A stretch of 29,400 bases of DNA from a virus. A model generated the notes under the pieces. That model had not been told where the DNA came from. It did no database searches and saw only the letters and a list, made by a program, of their open reading frames with translations. Within the stretch, counting starts at the first letter, position 1. Each line of letters opens with the position of its first letter. The stretch is taken from positions 1-29,400 of IMG/VR virus record IMGVR_UViG_3300005253_000117. The stretch is one strand, 5' to 3'. The position numbers and the translations under genes are program-made. Below, piece after piece: positions 7,955 to 15,396 of the stretch.

Positions 7955-10900
7955 ATGGCAGACCCTACATTTGATCTGGAGGATGTAGATAAAGACCCTA
8001 ATAAGCCTATAGTTACGTTCAACTTGGATGATGTGGGGCAAGACCCTACTCAGCCAGTAATTACATTTGATCTAGAGGATTTGGGTCCAACTGCTGTTCA
8101 AAATTTGAACACACCTGAGCAGGTGGATGAGTTGGTTATCATGCCATCCTTGGATGAATTCCTTGAAGAGATCGACCGAGGACTTGAGATAACTGTTAAG
8201 CAGTTGGAAGAGGGCGGTGCTCAGTCAGCACAGGAGGAGATACAATTCTCTATTGATAGAATTAATCAAATGTCTCCACAAATGCGACGCTTGCTTGGCG
8301 GTGTATTAGGGACAGCGGATGATTATATAGAAGATCTCTATATTGAGCAAGATACACAGAAAGTTATCGAGCGCCAGGCTGCAACTCGCGCGTTAATTGA
8401 AATGGGTACGCCGCCCGAGTCCTTAGGCGGAGGTATTACTCGAGGCGTTACTCGTATAGGAGTGTATGCGGCAATCGCTATTCCTCTTTTAAGGGGTGCT
8501 GGTGCTGGGCGGATAACGTCAAGTATTGTTGGTGGTGCGCTGGCTGATCTAGCAGCCTTCGAGGGTAGCGAACCTCGCCTGTCAAATATGCTTGCAGAGT
8601 TAAATCAGCCTGAGGTTACCAAGGCTGTGTTTGAGTATTTGTCTGCTGACCCGAATGATGATGCGGTAGAACAAAAGTTCAAGCAGGCTATTGAGGGAAT
8701 TATTCTCGGCGGAGTAGGCGAAGGTATCGCCCGTAGTATTGGTCTTACATTCAGGATGGCGAATGGCGTCAGGCGTAAACTCCAAGCTAGGTTGATTGGT
8801 AAGAGTAAAGGCACACAACCTCTTCCGAGGAGTGGGTCGAGAAATCCAGAAGTTGTTGCTATTGAAACACAAATGGATCAAGAGGCAACGAAGATATTTA
8901 ATAGTAAGCTGATAGGGAAGACCCTCAGGAGTGCTGAAGGTAAGTTTCAGTCTCCTGCTAGTATGATTAAGGCCTTTGAAGAGCGAATGTTTGAACTCGA
9001 TCCTACGGGATTACTAACTCCTAGACAGATGGCAGACAAAGTGATAGCCTTTAAGGGTCTTGCAGATACTGTATTCAGTATGTCCGACGAAGCTGTGAAG
9101 GATGGCAAGGCGATTAATCAGGCGCTCAAGGCAAATCGAGAGGCCCTCGAGGCTGCTAATAAGAAGACTGCCGCCCGGCGGTTTAGGGGATTCCTTAATA
9201 GTCTCGAGACAAGTATAGTCGATCGAAATGCTGGATTGAAGAGGGAACTATTAAAGCAGGGCGGCGCTGAGGGTCGAACGGCTGTAATGCACCTTGAACT
9301 TGCTCAGGGTGCAGGCACGGCCGCCCAACATTTCTATCGCGAGGGCTGGAAGCAGATATATAGAGGTCTGGGCGTCGATGATCGAAGGGTTCTCGATGAT
9401 ATTATTATGCTCAGTCGAATTTCGGAGATTAAAAAATACCAACCTAATTGGCAGCCTCCTATAGATATCCCTGGTGTACGTGGAGGTAGGAAGGCGGGAA
9501 AGGAGGCATACGATGCAGCCCTTATACAGAAGCGTCTGGAGGTTGGTGAGGAAGTTTGGGGAAGTCTCGAGCCACGTTCAGTTAGTTACTTCGAGCATAT
9601 AAAGCGTTCGATAGATGTGCTGCTCGAGGGTGGGGTTATTAGCAAGGCTGAGCATAAAGCTCTCGGGCAGTTCCGATATAGCCCGATACAGTTCTTGGAG
9701 AACCTTGATCCTGTTATGATGACCTTCAGGGAGGGGCCAAAGACTATATCAGTTCGATCTAGTGGGTTGCAACCTCTTGGTCGGGGCGATGAGAAGATTG
9801 TACTTACAAATACTGATATGTTTCTCGGGCAGGTTTTATCTAGAGCGCATTCGCGGGCGGCAAGGAATAGAGCTAATCAGGCGCTGTTTCAGATGGCTAA
9901 GGATACTCCCGACAATGGCGTTGTGGCTGTAGGGAAGAAGGCGCCTAAAGAGGGTGACTGGGCACAGATTAGTGTTATGATTGAGGGCGAGTCTAAGAAT
10001 ATGTTTCTCAAGAAGGAGTTTGTGAAGCAGTGGAGTTCCGATCCTATTGCTGTGTCGATGGCGTCGAGGGTATTTTCTGGTTCGTTCTTAGTTCGCCCCT
10101 TCGCAACAGGCATTAATCCTGAGTTTGCCTTCGTGAACTTCCCTCGTGATATTATGTACTCATGGTTGACCGCCGCGGATGGTACACTTTATTCTACGAA
10201 TATCTTCCGCGGCCTCGGAGAGTTAACAAATGATCTTGTTACAGTCCTTCCAGACGCCTGGGGGCGCAAGGGCCGCTTCGAGGACTATCTAAAACAAGGC
10301 GGCGGCATGAACCTAATGACTCACGGCGCACGGGAGGGATTGGGGGAATTAGATATAGCTGGTAAGGTTTCAGGTCGGGCAAGAGCACTGTCCGAAGTCC
10401 AGCATGTGTTAGGGTATCTTAATGAAACATCGGAGATATGGGTACGCCTAGCAGTACGTAATAGGGCTATTAAGAAAGCACTGGCTGAGGGTAAGTCGCT
10501 GGCTGAGGCTGAGTTAGAGGGGACTTGGCAGGGCCGCCGATATTTAGATTTTGCCCAGGGCGGGGGTATGACTAAAAGGATCGACGGGTGGATACCTTAT
10601 ACCAACGCGGGTGTGCAGGGGTTGAGAGGATTAGGCCGGGCGGCCGTGAATAATCCTAAGATTGTCAGTGCTAAGATCGGTCAGGTTATGGGAGTGTATG
10701 CTAGTGTCTGGTATGCAAATCATATAGTTAATCCCGAAGCCTGGAAGCAGGTACCCGATTATGCCAAGAACCGAAATCTAATTATTACAACTCCATTCTA
10801 TCGTATAGATATGGAAGGGAATAAACGCTTCACGTATTATAAAATTCCTATTGACCATAGCACTATGCCATTTAAGGTTCTGAGTGATGCTATGATGGAG

Positions 10901-11902
10901 AGGACTGTTAACGGGAAGGTTCCGAACAATGCAGCTATAGATGTTATCGCATCGTTGACTGGCCCAGTCCCAGGTATCGGTAATCTTCCGCCGTCGATAA
11001 ATGCCTTCATGGCTATCGCTGCTAATCTGGATATGTGGAGGAATGACCAGATATGGAGAGGTAGAGAGGGAATACCTAAACATATGGAGCGTCAGCTTAC
11101 AGGGGAGAACCCAACGAGTACGTTAGCAGTAGATATAGGTCGGGCGATCGGTCCGCCGTTGCAGGACGTTGAGCCGTTAGACGCATTCTCCTCACCTAAA
11201 CGATTGGAGGTTGCTACGCGCTCTCTAATACCTCAGAATGTCTGGACTGATATGGTAGGTTGGGGGTATAAGGGTCTAATGCATGGGATGAGTGATGAGC
11301 AGAACACGGCAGTTACCGAGAGTTTCATGCAACAGTTAGCAGAATTCCCATTTAGTCGGCGGTTTGTATCTGAAACCCATCCGCTGGTTTCGAGTCTGGA
11401 TAATATCCGGGCAAGACAGAAGGAGGCTAGTGGTGAGGTATGGGAGTTGCAAGAGAACATCAAGGTAATGATGGAGGGTATGAAGAAGGAGAGTGGTCTT
11501 AGACGACTGACAGGAAGGAATGTTGATGAGGTTAGTACATGGATTGAGAAGCAGCCTATTCTACACCAAGAGACCCTTGCTACCTATGCAACGAATACGA
11601 TTAAACTGGATGCGATATTTAAGGAGCTTAACCTCGCCGAAATGCCTGGTATGCCTCAGAGAGATGAGCTTCTTTTGTTGACGGGTGAAGATGTCCAAAC
11701 GCGCGCAATGATATTCATGGACTATTATACTGATGCTAAGGAGGATGTTAGGAGTGAGGTAGCAGGAGATAGGCGGGCGGGTAGGAAGAAGATACGTGCG
11801 CTGGATAATGTCATGGCTCTGGTTCCCGGCTTCTCTAGTCGTCGGATGGCTCTTGCTCTGGAGAAGGTGGCTCGGGAACGGGGAGTGGCTCTTCCTCAGT
11901 AG
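7955..11902 (+). CDS. Giant polyvalent / ejection protein (LPD38-like C-terminal region)
   Basis: A 1315-residue protein, the last gene of the virion arm. Residues 5-45 hold two and a half copies of a 16-residue acidic repeat (TF[DN]L[ED]DV..DP..P[IV][IV]). A hydrophobic Gly/Ala-rich stretch (VYAAIAIPLLRGAGAGRITSSIVGGALADLAAF, about 174-206) could insert in or pack against a membrane. The segments from about residue 700 to 1000, including INPEFAFVNFPRDIMYSW, YLNETSEIWVRLAVRNRAI and IPYTNAGVQGLRGLGRA, resemble the 'large polyvalent protein-associated domain 38' found in proteins injected with phage DNA; this is from memory of the family pattern. Codons 48-52 (VQNLN) are written by palindrome copy 2. 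The last 68 bases overlap the convergent helicase gene. Confidence 0.6.
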   Translation: MADPTFDLEDVDKDPNKPIVTFNLDDVGQDPTQPVITFDLEDLGPTAVQNLNTPEQVDELVIMPSLDEFLEEIDRGLEITVKQLEEGGAQSAQEEIQFSIDRINQMSPQMRRLLGGVLGTADDYIEDLYIEQDTQKVIERQAATRALIEMGTPPESLGGGITRGVTRIGVYAAIAIPLLRGAGAGRITSSIVGGALADLAAFEGSEPRLSNMLAELNQPEVTKAVFEYLSADPNDDAVEQKFKQAIEGIILGGVGEGIARSIGLTFRMANGVRRKLQARLIGKSKGTQPLPRSGSRNPEVVAIETQMDQEATKIFNSKLIGKTLRSAEGKFQSPASMIKAFEERMFELDPTGLLTPRQMADKVIAFKGLADTVFSMSDEAVKDGKAINQALKANREALEAANKKTAARRFRGFLNSLETSIVDRNAGLKRELLKQGGAEGRTAVMHLELAQGAGTAAQHFYREGWKQIYRGLGVDDRRVLDDIIMLSRISEIKKYQPNWQPPIDIPGVRGGRKAGKEAYDAALIQKRLEVGEEVWGSLEPRSVSYFEHIKRSIDVLLEGGVISKAEHKALGQFRYSPIQFLENLDPVMMTFREGPKTISVRSSGLQPLGRGDEKIVLTNTDMFLGQVLSRAHSRAARNRANQALFQMAKDTPDNGVVAVGKKAPKEGDWAQISVMIEGESKNMFLKKEFVKQWSSDPIAVSMASRVFSGSFLVRPFATGINPEFAFVNFPRDIMYSWLTAADGTLYSTNIFRGLGELTNDLVTVLPDAWGRKGRFEDYLKQGGGMNLMTHGAREGLGELDIAGKVSGRARALSEVQHVLGYLNETSEIWVRLAVRNRAIKKALAEGKSLAEAELEGTWQGRRYLDFAQGGGMTKRIDGWIPYTNAGVQGLRGLGRAAVNNPKIVSAKIGQVMGVYASVWYANHIVNPEAWKQVPDYAKNRNLIITTPFYRIDMEGNKRFTYYKIPIDHSTMPFKVLSDAMMERTVNGKVPNNAAIDVIASLTGPVPGIGNLPPSINAFMAIAANLDMWRNDQIWRGREGIPKHMERQLTGENPTSTLAVDIGRAIGPPLQDVEPLDAFSSPKRLEVATRSLIPQNVWTDMVGWGYKGLMHGMSDEQNTAVTESFMQQLAEFPFSRRFVSETHPLVSSLDNIRARQKEASGEVWELQENIKVMMEGMKKESGLRRLTGRNVDEVSTWIEKQPILHQETLATYATNTIKLDAIFKELNLAEMPGMPQRDELLLLTGEDVQTRAMIFMDYYTDAKEDVRSEVAGDRRAGRKKIRALDNVMALVPGFSSRRMALALEKVARERGVALPQ
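8096..8113 (+). repeat. Oriented palindromic element, copy 2 (inside a coding region)
   Basis: GTTCAAAATTTGAACACA, identical over all 18 bases to copy 1 at 151-168, here inside codons 48-53 of the giant virion protein. It lies straight after the acidic 16-residue repeats. An identical non-coding and coding copy makes convergent protein-level constraint unlikely as the cause and suggests a DNA- or RNA-level role. Confidence 0.7.
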
Positions 11903-13094
11903 GTACACCGATATACCTATATTCTACATCATTGTCCTCAATTATTCTGAAGATCTTAATAATCTTCATACCTTCAAGTACGCCTTCAATTTGTTCGAGA
12001 GTCCATAGGTCGATATCTCGATAGTGTTCTCGCAGGAGCACACTCCGCCTGACCGTCCGTTTTTTCATTATGTAGTTTAGAACAGCATCAGTCTGATCAG
12101 CAAAACGCGCACGGCCCAGGCCGGTAAAGGCTCGCTGCATTTTCTTCTCAGCATTTTCCAGGATTTTTTGTGCCCTAAGAAGATCTTCATTTGTGATGAT
12201 GAGGTCGTCACCACGTGAGGCCGATAGAGCCATTGCCACTTTCTTAATGTGAGTTGCGCGCCGTGAGATATAACCCGAGAACTTTGGATCGGGTATCGGG
12301 AATATGCCTTTCTTAATACCTCGTTCTTGCGCTTCATACCAGTTGACATAGTTATCTAGTGCCTCCTTATCAAATTCGTACTGACCGCGCAGGATATGGA
12401 TTTGTTCTAAGTCGTGTTCGAGTTTCTTCTTTAGCTTCTCGTCGACTCCGAAGAGGTTGGGGTTTGATATGACTTTTCCTTTATAGTTCTCGACGACGAA
12501 TATAACTCGAGAAGTCCATCCTCCTCCAACCGCTTCCGTAGGCAATATTGAAGGAAGCCAGTCAGGAGCAGTGGCGCCCAGAAGATTGACGCATACTCCT
12601 GTAACGCGATCAATCCCTTGATGTTTCGTCTCATAAGTCCACTCCGGTCTACTGTCATACCAATCAGTCATGTAGCCTAACAACTGCACATCCTTCTGTC
12701 GAAGGAGAACAGTTAACTCGTCGCTGATAATTGTAAGGGCGCTTTGGAATTTAGGTTCTCCTTGAGCATTCTGGTAGGTTGATGTAGAGTCCTTTAGTTT
12801 AGATATTAGAGCTTCTTGGGTTGTACTCTGTGCGCCGACGTTTACTCCGATATGATCTATAAAATTCCGGGCGAGGTTAACTGCTTCGCCTTTACGCGAT
12901 TGCCCAGACGGGCCAATTAGTACAATGTACTGGTTAGGATATATATCTGAATGCCCCCACTTCATAAAGCATTTTCGTTCAAGAGCAGATGCAATTGTGG
13001 ATATACCTACCCATATATGATAAGATAGTGGGGGTTCAGTATTCTTTGTAAATTCAATATACCCGGCAAGCCAATCACTAAGCATTCTATCCAC
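11835..13094 (-). CDS. DUF3987-type P-loop ATPase, probable replicative helicase/primase-like protein
   Basis: A 419-residue protein. The phosphate-binding loop reads GPSGQSRKGEA (residues 61-71), the variant 'GxSGxxRKG' seen in DUF3987-like ATPases. A Walker B follows at LTIISDEL (120-127, Asp125-Glu126), then LLGATAPDWLPSILP with a sensor-like polar residue and GGGWTSRVIFV near 205. The last 20 residues are acidic and Pro-rich. It immediately follows the split DNA polymerase in transcription order, which supports a replication role. The start is a GTG with GGGAG nine bases upstream; ATG 13085 is an alternative. The 3' end overlaps the convergent virion gene by 68 bp. Confidence 0.65.
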   Translation of the reverse strand: MDRMLSDWLAGYIEFTKNTEPPLSYHIWVGISTIASALERKCFMKWGHSDIYPNQYIVLIGPSGQSRKGEAVNLARNFIDHIGVNVGAQSTTQEALISKLKDSTSTYQNAQGEPKFQSALTIISDELTVLLRQKDVQLLGYMTDWYDSRPEWTYETKHQGIDRVTGVCVNLLGATAPDWLPSILPTEAVGGGWTSRVIFVVENYKGKVISNPNLFGVDEKLKKKLEHDLEQIHILRGQYEFDKEALDNYVNWYEAQERGIKKGIFPIPDPKFSGYISRRATHIKKVAMALSASRGDDLIITNEDLLRAQKILENAEKKMQRAFTGLGRARFADQTDAVLNYIMKKRTVRRSVLLREHYRDIDLWTLEQIEGVLEGMKIIKIFRIIEDNDVEYRYIGVPTEEEPLPVPEPPSPEQEPSDD

Positions 13095-13145
13095 ATTAAT
13101 ATACTCCCTAACCTTTATTATAACCCTGTTCGCTACGATGGGCCA

Positions 13146-14684
13146 CTATGCTGCCTGTTTTAGTTGAAGATATTTAGCTTCTAATCGATCAGCTAACTCG
13201 GTTTCATTATCTATTATAGGTATACCTGTCATTCCATAGGCATTATCCTGCTCATTGTACTCGCCCCAGTTCAGACCAATTTGTAGATCAGTCTCAATCT
13301 GGAATGAGCGGCCTTCATAGGTGAGAACGGGGTTTAGATGATCGCGCATTATTAAGATAGCCTTAGCAGCATTTTTCCACTGTCCTATTGGATATTGAGA
13401 TAAGACTGAGTCATGCACCTGGGCACTGAGTCTGAGAGGCTTGATTGATCGGGCGTCGTCCCAATAGATATCTATGATTGCCCGATTTACTAAGTCCGCG
13501 TTAGCCGATTGAGACATATATGATATAGCAGCTTTGAGCAAATCAGAGCTAAGTGGATCGTCTCCCCATTGACCAAGGAAACGCCTCGGGCGTCCGAAAC
13601 AATTTATCAGTGTGCGGTCTCTTGCCAGTTTTCCGTGGATGCGATACCAGTAGGCGACTAATCCAGGGTAGCCCTCACGATAGGCCATGACTAACTGCTT
13701 TGCTTCCGCCTCAGGGATTTCATTCTCTAGGGCGAACCTCCAATAACCCATTAGATAGTTCAGGCCGTGGTTGGATTTCTTTCCTGCCTGACGACAGGAC
13801 ATAGAACGAGGTAAGAATACGCCTGCCTCAAGGATTTCTGGGAGAAGCTCATGGCGGGCTTTTGTTAGGAGGTCTTGGTCGGTAACGTGGCCGAATAACT
13901 TAGCCTCCTTTTTTATAAGTTCTATAGGTATCCCAGTCATCATGTGGGCGGTAGATGCGTGAACGTCCTCGCCACGCTCGATAGCAGATATCATATTCGC
14001 ATCGTTGCATAGGTAGGCGGTAATAACCCACTCCGATTGCCGCTTATCGAGTTCGATGAAGAAGTGGTCGGGATCGGGGACTATGAAGCCCTTAAAAACT
14101 GGATGTAGATTTTGCAGGTTCATCCCTGTTCCGAAGATATTCTGGCTACTTGATATGCGACCTTCACGTGTACCCCGCAGATTGTAGGAGGTTCGCACTC
14201 TACCGTCACTGTCAGTTTCCACGTCGAGGTAAGTCCCTTTGAGTTTATTGTATCCTCGAATATTCTGTACCAGCTTCGCTTCACGGATGCCTTTTCGTGC
14301 GAGTCTAGCCATTGCCTTATCGTCGGTAGTAGGTCGGCCAGAACTTCCTGTATACGGAGTCTGGCCAAGGGTTCCATAGAAATAGGCAATACACTGTTTG
14401 GGAGAAAGAGCATTTAGTTCAAAGCCGGCGAGTTCAGTTAGCTCTGCCTCGGCTTCCCTTTGTAGTTTGCTTACGCGGTCACGCTCGATGGATAGGCGAG
14501 TTTTGTCGATCAACAAGCCTGTAGTCATCATGAAGATGACAGGTTCGTATAGGTTCATAGTTTGGCGATAGATATCCTGGTAGCCGCCCGCCGGGAGTTC
14601 GGCTTTTATATCCTCCCATATGTGGAAATCCACTGCGGCGTCGATGGAGTTATAGAGCGCCCAATTTTCGCTGCTTGTTAGCAT
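13146..14684 (-). CDS. Family A DNA polymerase, polymerase domain plus exonuclease motif III (split gene, C-terminal part)
   Basis: A 512-residue protein. Residues 7-19 (WALYNSIDAAVDF) are the YxxxD exonuclease motif III (Tyr11, Asp15) that normally ends the proofreading domain, so the gene begins inside that domain. Polymerase motifs follow: TREGRISSSQN...NLQNL (172-193), motif A ELDKRQSEW (Asp213), O-helix motif B R298-K302-H306-Y310, and motif C QVHDS (His424, Asp425). The thumb and fingers look complete. Deviations: His at the position of E. coli Phe762/T7 Tyr526, Ser after the catalytic Asp in motif C where Glu is usual, and Arg in DxxQ of motif A. The catalytic carboxylates are present, so it is likely active. 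Its partner domain is the gene at 15389-16423. Confidence 0.88.
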   Translation of the reverse strand: MLTSSENWALYNSIDAAVDFHIWEDIKAELPAGGYQDIYRQTMNLYEPVIFMMTTGLLIDKTRLSIERDRVSKLQREAEAELTELAGFELNALSPKQCIAYFYGTLGQTPYTGSSGRPTTDDKAMARLARKGIREAKLVQNIRGYNKLKGTYLDVETDSDGRVRTSYNLRGTREGRISSSQNIFGTGMNLQNLHPVFKGFIVPDPDHFFIELDKRQSEWVITAYLCNDANMISAIERGEDVHASTAHMMTGIPIELIKKEAKLFGHVTDQDLLTKARHELLPEILEAGVFLPRSMSCRQAGKKSNHGLNYLMGYWRFALENEIPEAEAKQLVMAYREGYPGLVAYWYRIHGKLARDRTLINCFGRPRRFLGQWGDDPLSSDLLKAAISYMSQSANADLVNRAIIDIYWDDARSIKPLRLSAQVHDSVLSQYPIGQWKNAAKAILIMRDHLNPVLTYEGRSFQIETDLQIGLNWGEYNEQDNAYGMTGIPIIDNETELADRLEAKYLQLKQAA

Positions 14685-14685
14685 G

Positions 14686-14895
14686 TTATGTTCCCTTTGG
14701 ATTACCTGTTATCTTAGATATCTCAACCTCATCAGGTAGTATTATCGTTATATTGAAGTCGTTACTTGGGGGATTCAGTTGTTCTACTTCTATCACTGTA
14801 ACTTCCTCCTTATATACTACTCTTGATAGGTAGTATTGAATAGCCTTCTGTACAAGTTCCTTACTAAAGTTCATCCTAATTATACGTTCCATCAT
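14686..14895 (-). CDS. Small protein of unknown function between the polymerase halves
   Basis: A 69-residue protein. It has a short basic N-terminus, a helix (SKELVQKAIQYYLSRVVY) and two beta strands (EEVTVIEVEQL, FNITIILPDEVEI). It starts at ATG 14895, overlapping the upstream TGA, and ends two bases before the polymerase ATG, whose Shine-Dalgarno (AAAGGGA) lies within its last codons. No recognised family. It is one of three small genes lying between the exonuclease-motif gene and the polymerase gene. Confidence 0.6.
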   Translation of the reverse strand: MMERIIRMNFSKELVQKAIQYYLSRVVYKEEVTVIEVEQLNPPSNDFNITIILPDEVEISKITGNPKGT

Positions 14896-15194
14896 CCGTC
14901 CTCCTTGTGTTCAACTACTCCATGCTCGTCAGGCTTACCCCACTTACGCTTTTGGTTTATAGCAAACTTCTTTTCAAGGGCAGTGGATAAGTTATGTATG
15001 TCAAAGCCTTGCTCTCGTAGTCCGTGCATGAATAGAAGTATAGCATCTGCCCATTCTTCTATATCATTAGGTTTAGCCTCAATCTCATCAAGTTCCCTGC
15101 GTAGGTGAGTTAAGATTGAGTGGTTAGTTCGCTGAGGGAAAGTATCCTCCGCCCAATTAGTCATTCGGTAGAACATTTCTGAGTTTATAACCAT
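14892..15194 (-). CDS. MazG-like dNTP pyrophosphohydrolase (DUF550 type)
   Basis: A 100-residue all-helical protein. The signature is clear: W14...TFPQRT, H30LRRELDE with E34 and E37, then DIEEWADAILLFMHG with E47 and D50 forming the second metal-binding ExxD, and a tail with K76, N80, R83 and W85 (KFAINQKRKWGKP...GVVEH). These four carboxylates hold Mg2+ in MazG-fold enzymes that cleave (d)NTP to (d)NMP and PPi; DUF550 members act on dATP/dGTP. It fits a phage that manages its nucleotide pool. The gene lies between the two halves of the DNA polymerase. The C-terminal KEDG is encoded by the AAGGAGG Shine-Dalgarno of the next gene. Confidence 0.78.
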   Translation of the reverse strand: MVINSEMFYRMTNWAEDTFPQRTNHSILTHLRRELDEIEAKPNDIEEWADAILLFMHGLREQGFDIHNLSTALEKKFAINQKRKWGKPDEHGVVEHKEDG

Positions 15195-15198
15195 CTAT

Positions 15199-15396
15199 CT
15201 ATCCTCTTGTTGCCTCAATCTTTCTTAATCTTTTAACTTCCTTGTATGCGTTCACTTTTTTCAGTCTGGTATCTACAACAACGCCACGTCGGTATATTCT
15301 CCAGTAGGAACAGTCTTGTGTTCGGTAGTCTTTCCCGTGGAGGAAAGGACGATTTTTAACAAATTCTGCATATACTACAGATTTGCATCTATCCAT
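15199..15396 (-). CDS. Small basic protein of unknown function between the polymerase halves
   Basis: A 65-residue basic protein with the segments AEFVKNRPFLHGKDYRTQDCSYWRIY, a VVVDTRLKK strand and a helix rich in Lys/Arg at the end (NAYKEVKRLRKIEATRG). It overlaps the end of the glycosylase-exonuclease gene by eight bases, so translation is probably coupled. The basic charge would suit nucleic-acid binding, which is only an inference. I looked for HNH or GIY-YIG homing-endonuclease motifs and saw none. Confidence 0.55.
   Translation of the reverse strand: MDRCKSVVYAEFVKNRPFLHGKDYRTQDCSYWRIYRRGVVVDTRLKKVNAYKEVKRLRKIEATRG

Noticed and set aside
13117-13122. Promoter before the helicase-like gene (TATAAT on the minus strand)
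   Set aside because: The -10 is perfect but the -35 position holds only a poor match, and the gap of 51 bases does not need a separate promoter. It may contribute weakly.
14904-14914. Half-site of the repeated palindrome (TTGAACACAAG on the minus strand)
   Set aside because: Only the right half matches, and it lies over the coding and Shine-Dalgarno region of the MazG-like gene, so it is probably chance.
14685-15396. Intron or intein interrupting the DNA polymerase
   Set aside because: The insert holds three ORFs with their own starts and stops in close overlap, one with clear MazG motifs. No intein splice-site residues or homing endonuclease motifs are visible. A split gene is simpler, though transcript sequencing would settle it.
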